NCBI GenBank assembly: GCA_012934845.2
Contig: WNNJ02003019.1
Span: 1-64,000 of the forward strand
Origin: Pomphorhynchus laevis
Taxonomy: Eukaryota > Acanthocephala > Palaeacanthocephala > Echinorhynchida > Pomphorhynchidae
DNA: 64,000 bases
Reading direction: 5' to 3'
Shown piece by piece: positions 11,001 to 24,386 of this stretch; the stretch's first letter is position 1, and the number at the start of each line of letters is the position of its first letter. Both the position numbers and the translations under genes were made by a program. Under the pieces are notes generated by a model. That model searched no databases, had not been told where the DNA came from, and saw nothing but the letters and a program-made list of their open reading frames with translations.

Positions 11001-14000
11001 CACATAATGTCGATTTCAGTTCCTAGGCATTGCCAAATACAATAGCAAAGCAGTTGTCATTCAGAATAATCCGCAAATTATTAGCAAAATCTCATTTATA
11101 AACTTATAAACTCTATATCTGTGAAGTTCATGCAGCATTTATTGATGCTAGCACACGAATATCTGTTTATCTTGTTGCAGAAAAATACATTTAGTAAAAT
11201 ATTTTAGCAGCAGTTGTAGCCATTGTTAAGATTAAAATTTCTGTAATTTATTTCGATATAAGCAGTAACTGCAGAATTAGTGTATATACTTTTAAATATT
11301 TCATATAGAACAAGACATCTTGTTAATTCTTTTAAATACAAATTATGTTTTGATTAAAATTATAAACATATTAAATCCGCAATAAATTACATTATATTGC
11401 ACAAAAACTAGTTATATCAACCAATTTACATATTTACAAAACAGCGATATAATTTTACCTTTTACCATTTGTGTATTCAATATCTAGCCATATTACATCA
11501 CAAGGGAATGCATATTTTTCCATATTCATATTCAACCTAAAACATCAGTTCTTAATTTAAAACAACTTCGAAACGTTTCTACTGAATACATACTCTTCTA
11601 CTTCCATTTGACTAAAATAATTCCATCTAGATTGATGATAACCCAATGAAAACATCTAAACACGCACATATCAATTGATTTCTGAAAGAACAAAGCGCTT
11701 CTAAGCGATACTTTTATGAAAATATATTACGGAAGCACGTATCGAGTTGATAATATATAAATATGAATATATTAATACTGCAAAAACAATGTAATATCCA
11801 AAAACGTAATACAACAATTAACCGCAAAAATAAGGAAGGTGTAGCCTTAACAAAATATCACTGTAGATACTTTTACTTATAATTATAATATAATTATAAT
11901 ATAATAACATTATGATTACAATTACTATAATTACGAAAAATCTTTCAAAACATTTGAAGATAAATTCACAAGAAATATAATTTTGATAACTTAGAAGCCG
12001 TGTATCCCTAATCGTTATTATTTTAATCATTTAAACCATTGTTTTATACACAAAATGTTTCTTGTTGAATCGATAACTGAATACAAGGCACAAAATAATG
12101 ATATAAATATTGAAAATAAATCATGCAAAGTTTCCAAATATGTTAAATATTCTTCAACTTGGTCTCTTTCACTTAATTATTATTGTATATGAATATAAGT
12201 TTACAATGATCATGTATCATTAATTATGTTTAAGTAACATTCATTTATGTTATTTGAATTGATCAAATTCAAAAACAAAAAATTGATCAAATAGCTTTAA
12301 ATCTAAGAAAAAATATTTTTATAAAATATTATTACATAATCGAAAGAGATAAAACTAATAATAGCTCTATAATAATTAAAACTACTTTATAAAAAATATT
12401 TATTTAAAACTATTTAGTAATTTTACATAATATGGTTTTTCAAGCTATCTTTCAAAAATTCTATAAATTTTATACTTTGCAGGTTCCTCGTAAATTCTCG
12501 AATAAGTTGACGATAATTTGTGTTTATATTTGCAAAATTTATTTGCAAAAAAAAAACATAAAATTTAATTATTGATCGTCAAACAACATGCAAACTGTAG
12601 ATGAAATTTTATTTAAGATTGCAAATTAGTCTTAATTAAGGATAAAGAACAATGGTTTTTAATTAAAACTTTGAAGCAAAAAATTGGTGAGCAAATTTTT
12701 TTAATTCGATAACTGATTTTTTATCATGTTTAAAAAGGTTTTCGAATAAGATGAATAATATTATGGTTTTAATTCAACAACAAATAGCGATTTGATATTC
12801 GTATCGTAAAAATATCGTCAAAATGTAATTATATGTTGAAGATAAATAAATTACACTATATAAAATTACAATTTACTAAAATTTAAATAAATTAAACATA
12901 TTTTTAAATTTTATGTTAAATTTATTTTATAAAGTTTAAAAATAAAGGATACAAATTAAAATACAAAGCTCTAAATAAGATAATTGATCAAATTTCTAAA
13001 AGTAAAAGTTTTGAAATATATTTTTATTAACTCACCGGTGGAAGATTTGTTGTGCCCGTTATCATTGCGTATTGTCGAAATACATCATTTGGTTCAGGTC
13101 CAAGGAAAAAAAATACGTCAATATTTCCTGCTTCTGACATCCATTTGGTTTGGACTCGACGAGCGTCCGAATCTGTTGTTACACTTTCAGGCTTAAAAAA
13201 TGATCTTATTCTTCTCAGGAATGACTGAATAATCTAGCATAAGAAAACACAAAACACCTGCTAATACACAACAAACTGCGATATCGCTAGCAGTAGCGAT
13301 GAGCGCTCAAACCATAGTGTATTTAAAATTCGAAAGTTCAAGCAGTAATTAGTTGTATGTAAAAAATATATATTGTTAGCAAAGAAGTAATCAGCTGCAT
13401 AACATTCGACATAAGCTTATACGTGAAAATGATATTTACAAGAATTAACTTGAAATTTTAATAGCCTTATGATAATGTTTCTAATTTAAAATGAATATTA
13501 AAATTGTTTAAAATTCAAAATATTTCGGATAACAGAAAACTAGCTAATTAATTATTTTTAAAAGTAACAAAATTTTAAAAGCATTTCAAAATATAAGAAA
13601 TATCCACAAAATAATAAGCTCAATTTCTTAAATTTAATGTTTTGTCTTTAATATAGTTTCACATGTTTTGTCTATAGCTTATACTTTTACATAAAGCTAA
13701 CATTTGACTACAGTTTAATATGTTTTGTCTATCATTCAATATGCTTTGTCTGATTTTGCTTACTGCGTTTCTTACGATGAGATGACAAAAACTCAAAAAG
13801 AATTTACATTTCATCAGAAAAATTGTAACAAGTATAAAATGAATTTTCATTGCACGATTAAAGTAATATAACGAAAACAAAATGTTAAATCAATTACTCT
13901 GATTATGAAATTGCTTACTGATAGGCTTCACTGTTCTTTGGCAAACAAGATTTGATCAAATTATTATAATCGAAAATGTTTTTAACTCACTGTTCAAAAG

Positions 14001-17000
14001 ACACGTTTACTACGAGTAAACATTTCTACAAAATATATTGTACTCCAACATAAAAAGGAATCTGAAATTTTGATAACAATCAAAAACGCACAAGAAATTA
14101 AGGAAATTTTGAAATTTGGGTATTACTAGTGTGCACATAATGATTAGTCTTTATTATTCACAAACGCGTTCACAAATTAAAAAAAAATTGACAAATTTAA
14201 TAATTGGCCCCATTTAATTGATAAACACGCAAAAATGAAATATAATGTAATGTTGTTCGCTGGTGAACGTATAGAGATTAAAAAACCAATGTTTATAAGA
14301 TGTTTAAACAACAATGTTTAAAAGATGACTAGTGGCGACAGAAAAAGAAATAGAAATTTACAAAATTAAAAGATAAGTGCAATTGTTATCACGGCATACA
14401 GCAGAAAGCAATTTTATACCGTTTGATGATCTGTATAATTGATATCAATCCACGTTTCAGCAGCGTTCAACCATAAAATACCGTTCGTGTTATTCGAACT
14501 AAAAATCAATTAGCTTTATATTAATAAAAACTGAAAAAAAATCTGATTATTTATAATTTAATCAAATTGAAAACCTCTGGAAGCTTTCTTTTTCAAAAAT
14601 GACAAATTTTGCTGAAATTAAAGCTCAAAATATTAAATATTTCTAGCATTCTATTAAATACAGAGATCTTGTAAGTTTAAAACACGACACTAATTTAGAA
14701 TTTTAAATGTTTTCGCGCTTAAAATATAAACATATAAAAACTTTGTTCGAAAGTTAATAACATTTAAAATTATAAAATGTTACAAAAATTCACTTGGATG
14801 ATGTTCCGTCGAAGTAATTAATTTAGCAAATTTTGTATTAGTATATACAAACACTTGTAATAAATCGTTGTCTTTTATACTAAATTGATAAGAAAACAAT
14901 TTCATAACAAATAAAGAGCATACTAAAAGCGTAAAACCGTACTTTCAAATCTTACGTCAGAATTACGTCAGAATCACATTCATCCTATGCAATTACACTT
15001 CTCAAGAACAAAAAGGCGACCAGGATAGATAAAAAACAATCCGTCACGATGTTGGATGATGGGAGGTGACGTTTGACAAGGCTCTTTCAGCCACTGGAAC
15101 CGCTGTCTCTGTGTATGAATATCTTAGTGACATAATAGGGAGTGATCGGTTGTTCGACAGGGTGATTCGATTACAATCAACTTATGCAAATTAATTATTT
15201 TTGACTGCTTTCAAATCTTGTTTATTTTATTTTTTAGTATAAAAATTAAATTATTCGATGGATTCCATTGAAGGCATTTACGCGAAACAGTTAAACAAAA
15301 CGGCTGTCGACATGTGGACACGATAAATGATAAAGAATATCATAAATTATTAAAATCCTACAAAGAAAATCTATACAATTTGGTCTAGATATAAAATAAA
15401 AAAATTGTTCTTCACAAAACTATTGTTGAAATTTTTATCGAATATGCTGTTTAATTGGACGAACAAAGATAATATTAAATGGCGTAAAAACAAAAACAAA
15501 TCATAATTGTCGATAAACGCAAATGATCAGGTGTATTAGCAAGAACAAAACAAATAAATTTGAAATGTTTGGGGTCGTTAAAATAACGAAGACCGTTAAA
15601 TATCTTAAAGATTGTATCTTTTAATGCAAAAAGCTTAGGTGATTTACAATAAATAATTCGGGTAGAGTAAAGTTCATCGTGTTTTATTAAAACATCATAT
15701 TTCCATTGTAAAGCTATTAAATTTTAATTGTCGAAGTTAAATTATATTATGGGCACAAATCAAAAATGCCAAAAATAATGGCCAGAAATGTCCACAAATG
15801 TATAAATCAGCAACTTAAAACAGCTACATATATTTTAGTTTTAAACTCAAAGTAAACAGTCTTATTTTACATATGTAAAAAAGGACTAATTTTACATAAA
15901 TAGGACTAATTTCTTATTTTAAATAAGACTAATTTTTCATAAATTTACATATTTTACATATGTATTTGGTTTGAAAATTATCAAACTAAAAGTAGAAACG
16001 ATCAAATAAAAGTTGATGAATATCGGAATAAAAAAGATAAACTTTATTAGCAAGAAACATAAATTACGCAATTTAAACTGATCATTTAATTAAGCATTTA
16101 ATAAAACGTTAAAAGTAGAAATGATTAAAACATGAATTACTTGTGAGATATCATATACGGTACTGATCCGTATAAGGCCATTTGATTAGAAGTTTCGTAG
16201 TTACATACATCCATATTGTGTAATCTGTAAGGATCACTCTTACTGAAGGACAGAAAATTGCTAATTATAAAAATAAAATAGTAGTAGTTTTGCCTCACCT
16301 GGTACATCGTAATTTAAATTGATCAGCGTGTTCTGGAATTCCATAAACATGATGAGTATTCCAAAATGTAATATCAACACCTACGGATGTGTGACCTAAA
16401 AGCACCAAATATTTAGTCATATAAATAATAAATATCAAAAATAAAGAATTGTTTTTAAATAATATATTATTTTTGAATATTAACTTTAACATTAAGAATT
16501 AATGTTAAATTAATTTTAACATTTTATTAATTATTGTTAACTTAGGTAATGAGATAAGTTACAATCTGTTTGTAAGACGTGTAAACAATGTTGTATTGAA
16601 TCAAATCAGCTAACTGAGTCTACGTATTTAATATAATTATAGTAAAATAAACAAAACATAATAATGCTAAATCAAAATTTAATAATTAAATAATAAAATT
16701 AAATAATTGTTTTTAGATTTTTTATAATTTAAATCAAGTTAAAAAAAAATTGATATTTAAAATAAAAGTCATTTTTATGAATTGATTAATAAATATCAGA
16801 CGTTGTATCAGAATGCAAAAAAAAATAATATATGAACGAAACCCGAAATCAAAATAATTTTTGAATCGAAATATAACCAATTATTTATTATATAGTGAAG
16901 CACGCGCATAAAAGGATGTTATCGGTTTCTTAAATATATCTAAATATTTCTCGTTATTTCGACAATGTATATCTTCGCTATTTTCAAGTATTGTAATCAC

Positions 17001-20000
17001 TTATAAGTTGTCTTTAAGTTGTCTGTGTGATTATTACTTAAATGTACAACGCTGATTTATTCATTTATTTTATATTTGAAAATGTGCTTACATAGTAGAA
17101 CTAAGAATCGAACATAATCAAAATGTGACTTCTGAATATAACTATATAAAAATGTATAATTTTCTAAATGTACACACACATAAATCTTGCTAATTCAACA
17201 ATCACAAGAGACGAGTGTGTGCTGTATAAAAAGTAGCTCTGTTTTCATACATCAAGCAATAGTAAAAGATTATATGATATTATCTTACAAAATATGTAGG
17301 ACACTATATCAAAATATTCTGAAGTCCAAGATATAAGTCCAAACACGTTTTTTATAAAATTGCACAAAACTCTATTGTAGACCATTCAAGAGCGACATTA
17401 CTATTTAGATCAAAGAGCGATCATACCATTTTCAAATGGTCATATTTGATGACCAAATGGTCGTTTCATATGTCGATTTTCAAATGGTCATTGCACTCGT
17501 TTGAAAAATTTGTAATGATGTGACAAATAGAGACAAATTAAAAATAACTTAATTGCAGTATGCATTCGTGAACAGCAAAGTAAAATCAACATTTCCAGCA
17601 AATTAATATTGCGACACTTTCAAAGTTAAGAACGCAACACTCGAAATATTATAACACAGTTATAATATTATAACACATCATGCATTATTTAATTAATGTT
17701 TTGATAACATCAATTTAATAAACGTTTGACATCAACTTTTGTACTCTTTTATATGTACTACAGATGATTGAAAAAATTATAAAACCATATTGGTATATTA
17801 AAAACTGGGGTAATTTATAGACAAATTTGGTAAAATTCACCAAATATTACTTACAGAATGGATTCGTATCATGGTGGCCATTGAAATCTTCGGAACAAGA
17901 CTGTCTAACATTAACATCTTCCTACGAAAAAGCAGATAATATTATGGACGCTGTACGAACAAAAAAACTAAAAAAGGCATCTATAGAAGAATAGAAGACA
18001 GTAACAAGTTTACGATCAATGAATGCCCAAACTTATATCAAGTAATAAGTCACATGATTATTGGTTAATTTGAAATATTTATAGTAGCAATATATTCTAA
18101 AAAATACCAACAGTAATAATTATTTTTGTGTACAGAGAAAATATTTAATTATTTATTAATTATGTTTTTGTTACATCCGCTGCTGCTACAATGCTGGCTA
18201 CGGCCAATTTGTGTTTTCATGATAGCACTTTGATGTAACGCTCTTTTGTTGTTACCGCTTGAACACTATTTAACCTTCATTTGTTTTGTAAAAAAGCATC
18301 GTTTGTGAGCACAATGTTTTCACTTCGAAACAAAACAGTTTTCTTGATAATTATTTTAATTAAAAAATATTAGATTTTATAATATTATTTTTTAATATAA
18401 TATTATTTATATTATTTATTGTATTATTTTATATTATTTTTATTTATATATTAGTTATTATTTTACATAATTATTTTTGTTTACCGCAGAATATTTAACC
18501 ACAACAAATCTTTCACTGCTAAATTGCAAAAGACCATTTTATATAACATACCCCAATTTTACAAATAACTTTATTTAAGCCGTGAAGAAATATACTCTGA
18601 GGAAAAGCATTATTAACTTCACTTACAGAGAACAGTTAGGAAATAGCCTCAGGGAATTACATTAGTATATATAAAACTAGCCTTATGAATATATAGATTA
18701 AAACAATGATTTCTATTGTTCAAGAGCAAAAACAGAACAGCTAAATGTGTTCAAGTAAAAGACACAACAACTGATTATCACTTAGAAGCAAAACAAACAA
18801 GTAAAACTAATAAAACGTAGAATAAGAAGTAAAAATAAACACAATATACCATTGTAGTATTATATATGAATACATACTTTGATGTATGAACATAAATAAA
18901 TTTTTGAATTAGTACCAATGTAATAAAATGAATGTTTGAAAAAATGAATGAGTAAAACAGTAAACAGCAGAAAGTAAGCACATTTAGGTCCAAGGTAAAA
19001 TAGTAAAATTTAGTAAGAATCTAAAATAAATTGCAATTATAATAATACAATATATATTTTATTAAATTTATTTTATTTTAATACAATTATAATAGATGCT
19101 CTTTATATTCATCAACTTACAAATGCTAGCGATGAAATGTTTTAATTAAAAATTATAAAAAATGTTCATTTAAATCGTTTGCATGAAGCAACACGTTTTG
19201 TACTAAATATAGATTAAAAATTTAAAATTTTTAAATATTATGCTTATATCCTGATATTTTATAAATAGATAAATGTTAATATATAATGTTTTGGGATAAA
19301 ATGCTATTATAAACAAAACCTTTATACTATATAAAACTATATAGATAGAAATAGATAGAGTTATTTATATATAGTAAATATATATAACTATATAAATTTT
19401 GTCAATTTAGATGTCCTCTTTACGATATAAGTAAACTATTAACTTTTAAATCAATATAAGTATTATTGATAATTTGACAATATTTAATATTATATAAAAT
19501 AATATTCATTCACAGAAGCATTTTCGATTTTTAAATAAAAGTATAACTTATATTTCATATATATTAATTTGCATGATTTGCACATTAAGATAGCAGTCAT
19601 TTATGATCCTACCATTATATCTTCATTCTGGCTCGAATCATTGATGGGATTCTTTGTGTTCGATTGATGACTAAATAAATACGAAACAAACAATAATCTA
19701 ATTCACCGAGAGTAAGCTGTTTTCTATTAAGAAATTAATTATAATTAAACTAAATAAACAGCCTTTATTAAAAGCATTCTATCAATCAAAATATCCGGTT
19801 TTACAGTCAAAATGTCTAAGTTTGCAACCAAAATGTGTGCTTTGCAATCAGAAAGTGCAATGCTGCCCTAAATGGCTTTAGAAAATTCTAATGATAATAG
19901 GAAAAGAATCGCAGTCAAAGTTGATTAAAGTTGATCGCTAAACAAACGTTAAAGGAAATCTTAACCAAAGAGGGTAGCTGTGTAGTGATTTCTAAACATG

Positions 20001-22807
20001 TGAATTGTTAATTTTTCTAGTATACATTATAGCACTTTATTATAAAACAATATCAATAGTGTCCTTGAACAAAATCAAAATGTTATTTAAAATTTTGATT
20101 CTTATTTTGATTTTGAAATCAAAATTTTTAAATTTTGATTTTTTTTATTTTAAAATTTTTAAAATGATAATTTTAAAAATTAAAAATCTAAAGATTTTTA
20201 AATTAAAAATTTAAAAATCTTCCCCTTCAACGGTTTCAACTTTATTTACTTATAAATGTAATTTGTGTAAAGATTTATTATATGCGCATGCTGAATATCG
20301 GGTTAAAATAACAAAATATTTGAAAACATATAAATGGAGATATAAGTTTAGCTTTTAATGTACAAACATCAGTTAATAATTAAAATCTAAGGATTTAATA
20401 ATTATTTGATTATTAATAATTAAAATTTAATTATTTCAATAATAAAATTTAAATTCAATTATCTGATTAAATTACTATTAATATATTAATTCAATTATTT
20501 AATTTAATTAATATTCAATAATTTAATTAATATTAATTAGCATTCAAACATTACGTTTGAATGTTAATTATTCAAACCTAATGATTTAAAATTTTCGTTC
20601 ACACTCAGAAAAAATGTGTTACTTCAATTATATTTCTGAAGATTTAATATTTAGCCAAAATTGCTGATTATCGTTATACTAATAAAATTAAAATGCCCTA
20701 TCTCATTTTATATTATGAATATAAATATAATTTATGTTAATGAAAATGTATTTTAAAAGATTAAGATTACAAGATTTGAACTTAGTATATGTTAGAAAGA
20801 AAACGAGTTACCTTCTAATGTTGATATTGAAAAAAGGCAAATGTGTACAATAGATTAAAGAGATTTAACTTACATTCAAATGATTATCGTGGTTGGATTT
20901 ATGTTAAAATGGCAATTTAAGTATAGGAAGCATAAAAATTGTTTGCAAATATTCAAAATCGAATTCGTCTAATAGTGACTTAATGGGGATCAAAGAGTAT
21001 ACATATGTAAGATATCGTTTTTAATTAATATTTTCACATTTGTAAAATCAGTTAAAATAAATTTGTAAAGCAATGTTATTTTTAAATAATTTTTCAATTG
21101 AAGACACTTACGTATGTTCGCTTGATTGCTGCGTTGGATTGAAAGTTTCGTAATTAAGTAAGCCTTCGGAATTGAGAGATATAATATCCTCATTGTCTTT
21201 CTGCATTAGAATGGCAAACGGTCTACTGGTTATTAGAATCCTAAATCTACCATTTACCAACTGCACTTCAAATTCACTATGTTTATCGATGAAACACCTA
21301 AAATAGCAAAAATGATACATGAATAATAAAAAGTAAAGGAAGTTTAATTATCAATGAAAATAGATCAGCATCCGTATGTTAATAGAGATGACTAAGTACT
21401 CCACGATTCATATAATCCCGAGTACTTACTTTCTATAGGAAAGTGCATTTTGTTTTAATGCCTCTATTGGAATGTATCGTTTCTTAAATGGATTCGCTTC
21501 GAGCATTTGGAATCTGAACGTTGAATCTGCCAGACAGGACAGCTTGCCAATAAATTCAGTTGCATCAACATCTGAATATATTGGGAATTGAATAGTTGCA
21601 TCTTCATTTTCAGTTGAAAGACTATTGAGATTGGCACGAAAATTAGCTTGTCCAGCTTGTGTTCTTCTTTGCCGCCTAAAAAATAACTATACATTTTAAG
21701 AGATAAAAATTAAAACACAAAACTTAATTTAAAATCCTATTGTTTCTAAGATTTAAAAGATAATTGGCAGGGCAATTGAAAAATTTGTCTCCGCCATTTA
21801 AGAATTGTGCCAGCGTACAAGCCAGTAAAAAAGCGACCCAGCCAGATTTTAAAATATTTTATTTTGAAAATGAAAACTAATTGGGATAAAAGAAACAGAA
21901 GCATACAATTATCGCTAGGAAACTGAAATATCCGTTTTAACAACGACAATATTCTGTGGGCGGATGCCTTTTCTTCTCTCAACAATAACGTAAACTGACA
22001 TCCTCGACTCTCTTTCAAATTTATAAAAGCATACAATTTTGTCTTGTAAATTTAAAGTATTTACACTGGATAAATACTTGCTCAGAACCTCAATAGATTT
22101 CATTTCGGACATGTAATAGTGTTTAATTGTGATCTTTATTAATCGAAGTCAATTTAACACAGAGTAACCGTTTTATCTTTCAAATTTATTTAAGGTCAGT
22201 GTATATTCAATGGAAGTCAATGTATGTGAAAGGGTCGAATAAGCAAAATAGCTAGATATCACCTCCTTGATCATTTTGGAACAACTACAATGGACTTAAC
22301 GATGACTGGGATTATTTATATAGGTATTTGCAAGAAAATACCCACTACAAACAAAATTGAGCACATAAATGATATATTTTAAAGTTTGAAACAACTTGCT
22401 CTTCAACGGTTTCACGATAAAAGACTTGTATTGCTACATTACTTTTGAAGAACAATTAGCTCGAAACTTTAAAATCATAACAGATCTACATGATTTTGTA
22501 TGAGTCATGCCCTATGAGTCCAAGTCATGGCTAAATCCCTTTTGGACCAGTGTATGGTCAAATTAAAATGTGCTTAAAAAGTATTTAAAAGATACAGAAT
22601 CATATTACTATAAATAAATTAGCAAAGTCATCTTTGATATAAACGAAAAATTTGAAATTACACCCAAAATATTAAAACTTACTGGCAGAAATTTGATTGT
22701 TTACAAGTTTTAAAATCCTCTCGTTTGACAGCTTCGTATAAATAACAACAACAAATTAAAATTATGAGCAAGATATCGCATAGGACTGATCGATAGGTCA
22801 ATTTCAT
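1979..22807 (-). CDS. GANAB: Glucosidase II catalytic alpha subunit (neutral alpha-glucosidase AB), about 20 exons
   Basis: This ER-lumen GH31 enzyme trims the two inner glucoses of N-glycans in the calnexin cycle. Exons, 5' to 3': 22683-22807, 21430-21675, 21112-21297, 19613-19670, 17855-17921, 16299-16395, 16141-16242, 14420-14498, 13036-13191, 11590-11655, 11459-11536, 8417-8622, 7989-8212, 7841-7937, 5998-6161, 4527-4776, 4395-4471, 3637-3708, 3439-3552, 1979-2088. All have GT and AG borders. Together they encode about 858 residues; the family has about 920-950, so the 3' end is missing. Hallmarks seen: a signal peptide, the [10 protein letters not shown] and ALYGSVP segments, [30 protein letters not shown], the nucleophile motif [39 protein letters not shown] and MRPLW. 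Oddities are an internal exon duplication and a phase clash at intron 10, described separately. Identification is firm; the exact 3' end is not. Confidence 0.93.
4148..4187. repeat. Perfect 18-bp hairpin with 4-base loop
   Basis: Positions 4148-4165 and 4170-4187 are exact reverse complements with loop TATT. It sits in a GANAB intron directly beside a reverse-oriented dispersed-repeat fragment (4191-4255). It looks like a foldback formed by local template switching. Confidence 0.8.
4191..4255 (-). repeat. Dispersed repeat family R, fragment
   Basis: On the minus strand this fragment matches the start of copies at 10247, 16602 and 37397 (shared segment CAGCTAACTGAGTCTACGTA). Only the 5' part is present. 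Confidence 0.7.
5998..6161 (-). CDS. GANAB: GANAB exon 15: WTGDN and [10 protein letters not shown]
   Basis: Encodes [18 protein letters not shown] through the YRWFQ end. WTGDN carries the Asp expected to be the acid/base residue in GH31, and [10 protein letters not shown] is a family signature. The exon begins with two bases that complete a Gly codon and ends in phase 0 before GTAAGT. Confidence 0.92.
7001..7097 (-). CDS. GANAB: Duplicated GANAB exon 14'
   Basis: Identical to 7841-7937 and encodes [13 protein letters not shown] through FFAGTQRA. It keeps both splice borders and its phase fits exon 15. Whether it is included in the mRNA cannot be told from DNA. Confidence 0.7.
7149..7372 (-). 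CDS. GANAB: Duplicated GANAB exon 13'
   Basis: Identical to 7989-8212 with its own acceptor and donor. Exon 14 ends with one base of a Gly codon, which is the phase exon 13' accepts. The order 13-14-13'-14'-15 would thus stay in frame and repeat the nucleophile motif. Skipping 13' and 14' would restore the normal protein. Confidence 0.7.
7577..7696 (-). pseudogene. 5'-truncated remnant of GANAB exon 12
   Basis: This is the 3' part of exon 12 carried along by the 840-bp duplication. It lacks the 5' part of the exon and any acceptor, so it is expected to remain in an intron. Open frames read through it are not genes. Confidence 0.85.
7989..8212 (-). CDS. GANAB: GANAB exon 13: GH31 nucleophile exon
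   Basis: Encodes the segment from [11 protein letters not shown] to IHNIYGYLM and includes [14 protein letters not shown], whose first Asp is the catalytic nucleophile in GH31. It starts after AG with two bases that complete the Gly left by exon 12, and it ends in phase 0 before GTAAAT. An identical copy lies 840 bp downstream in the gene at 7149-7372. Confidence 0.93.
9240..9267 (-). ncRNA. Hammerhead-like half-core (CUGAUGA-stem II-GAAA)
   Basis: On the minus strand CUGAUGA (9261-9267) is followed by one A/U base, GAUAGC, loop AGGA, GCUAUC and GAAA (9240-9243). The same block occurs in both arms of the palindrome at 24387-24561. No convincing stem I or cleavage-site partner was found next to it. 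Confidence 0.45.
10247..10520 (+). repeat. Dispersed repeat family R, copy
   Basis: Begins with the shared TTAACTGAGTCTACGTATTT segment and continues through an AT-rich middle to AGACGTTGTATCAGAAT and AGGATTAGAGGTAATCAGGAGG. It loses similarity after about 10520. It lies in a GANAB intron and has no coding frame. Confidence 0.75.
16602..16818 (+). repeat. Dispersed repeat family R, copy without 3' end
   Basis: Matches the copies at 10247 and 37397 from CAAATCAGCTAACTGAGTCT to GACGTTGTATCAGAAT and then stops. It lies in a GANAB intron. Confidence 0.75.
22683..22807 (-). CDS. GANAB: GANAB exon 1: start codon, signal peptide and cysteine-rich N-terminus
   Basis: The ATG at 22807-22805 opens [20 protein letters not shown], a hydrophobic signal peptide. 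A segment follows ([15 protein letters not shown]) that matches the conserved N-terminal FKTC-SSFC segment of the family. The exon ends before GTAAGT with two bases of a Gln codon, completed in exon 2 to give the family's QRQR-like segment. A longer overlapping open frame here is in another frame and is not the gene. Confidence 0.88.
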
Positions 22808-23692
22808 AACAACAGCTGTAAATTCGAATATTTTCCGATATATATTTATTTATCTTAATAAGAATAAATACATAACAGAAACATAAGTCTGGAAAACATT
22901 GAACAGTAGTTTTCAATGCCTATTCAAATGATAATTTTTCTTTTAAAAATATACAAAATATCCCGAACGAGCAAAAGTGAACTAAATTGAGAGAGATACA
23001 TGAAAAACGATAATGTAAAAAGAATAATCCAAAAGCCTAAATTTAAAATGCACTTGTCAAGATAACGTAACTGAAGGAAAACAAAATCGTCGTCATTTTT
23101 AAACCAAATATTAAAAGAAACGACTTTTAAAAGCTGTTTCAGCAAATATAGTATAGTATATTTGGTAAATATATATAGTAAATATAGTATAGTATATAGT
23201 ATAGTATATAGTATATTGTTAATATAGTATTTATTGTTAAATTAAGAATTAATAATTTGTATAATATAATATATAATATTATTATAATATTATGTGCGAT
23301 TTACATATTAATCAGAACACTTAACTGGTAATACATAAATTTATAAACATGAATATATTAATCTTAGAAGGAAATTTTATAATCCAGTATTTTTATGAAG
23401 GTATAAATAGTATATCATATATATAAATAAAGATTGAATGCCATCAGAAGGAACTGATAGGTTGTAAAAATTCGGAATCTATTCCTCAACTCCACAACGA
23501 TACAAATATAAGCCAATGATGGATTCTCAATAATGTAATGTGATTATTTAGAGAAATATCACATTCAAGCATAGAGTAAGTCGCATGGCTTGGAAAAAAT
23601 GAACGTTATGAAAATATCCAATCTTTTGGTTTCTACAAAAAATACAGAGAAATATGCAGAGAAATATAATCAGCGTAATTTGTAATTACCAA
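22808..23692. other. AT-rich spacer upstream of GANAB
   Basis: Contains the presumed promoter side of GANAB, but I see no clear promoter element. A TAGTATA-type microsatellite lies near 23145-23225, and the diverged family R fragment lies at 23436-23545. Confidence 0.4.
23436..23545 (+). repeat. Diverged dispersed repeat family R, 3' part
   Basis: Shares CATCAGAAGGAACTG and TATTCCTCAACTCC with the 3' parts at 37.6 and 58.4 kb. It is more decayed than the others. Confidence 0.4.
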
Positions 23693-23965
23693 CTTCGCCA
23701 AGGCCGGTCCTAAGCCCGGCTAAAAAAGGAGGAGGATTGATGTCAGGAAGGACATCCAACTGAAAAATACCGTACAAACCATTACCATGATGAGGCAGCA
23801 AACTCGGCTAGTGCTTCCCCTGTAAGCGACGAGCAGAGATCTCGCTTAGTCACTGTGAAGTCAAAGAACGAGCAAAAAGTAAGAAACTTGGAAACAGTAG
23901 CGGATCGAGGGCGGTGGAAGATACTCATTACGGCGTGCGACACCGAATATGGATAAGCATGAAGA
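23693..23965 (+). mobile_element. RTE-like LINE 3' fragment
   Basis: A GC-richer island in AT-rich spacer with the typical RTE tail: GGTCAGGAAGG-like and ACATCC segments, then a reading DRGRWKILITACDTEYG near 23910-23955, just before a stop and the 3' end. This resembles the conserved C-terminus of RTE-type ORF2. Only the last part of the element is present. Confidence 0.5.
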
Positions 23966-24386
23966 AATAAGAATTTGTAATTACTAAATGAAATTATTAC
24001 TTTTGAAAACTTTCATTGCATATATACAAAGTTATTGAATGTATTTATCTATTTAAGGGACTAAATTGGGTGTGATGAGTGACGAGTGCTTAACTTGTCC
24101 GCTTGAGACAAAGTTGCGACAAAGTTACACGGTTAAGTAAAATATCCGATGCACGGCCTGAAAATATTAAAAGTCAGTTTTATTCTCCTAACTATGAGGC
24201 GTTTTGTTCCGATTGAGCAATTTAGAGTTTAAATTTTTCGTAAACCAGATAAAATGTTAGGGTAATACCAGATCCACAAAGTATATATGATTTACAGATA
24301 ACAACATTACATGTGGAATCGTTCACTATTAATATAACTTTAAAATTCAAATATGATATCACTTTTATCTATATTATTATAAGAAC

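Larger units (their letters stand above)
8623..11458 (-). other. Large AT-rich GANAB intron with repeats
   Basis: This intron between exons 11 and 12 holds a hammerhead-like half-core (9240-9267), an extremely AT-rich low-complexity tract near 9536-9650 and a dispersed-repeat copy near 10247-10545. I saw no coding exon in it. The other long introns (2089-3438, 11656-13035, 14499-16140, 17922-19612, 19671-21111) are AT-rich with no recognisable gene. Confidence 0.6.

Noticed and set aside
17400-17500. CAAATGGTC repeated three times, considered as a regulatory array
   Set aside because: Short, irregularly spaced and deep in a GANAB intron; no known site fits.
20005-20214. 69-codon Lys/Ile/Phe-rich frame
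   Set aside because: Low-complexity AT sequence with self-complementary TTTTAAATTTT-type runs, in an intron of GANAB.
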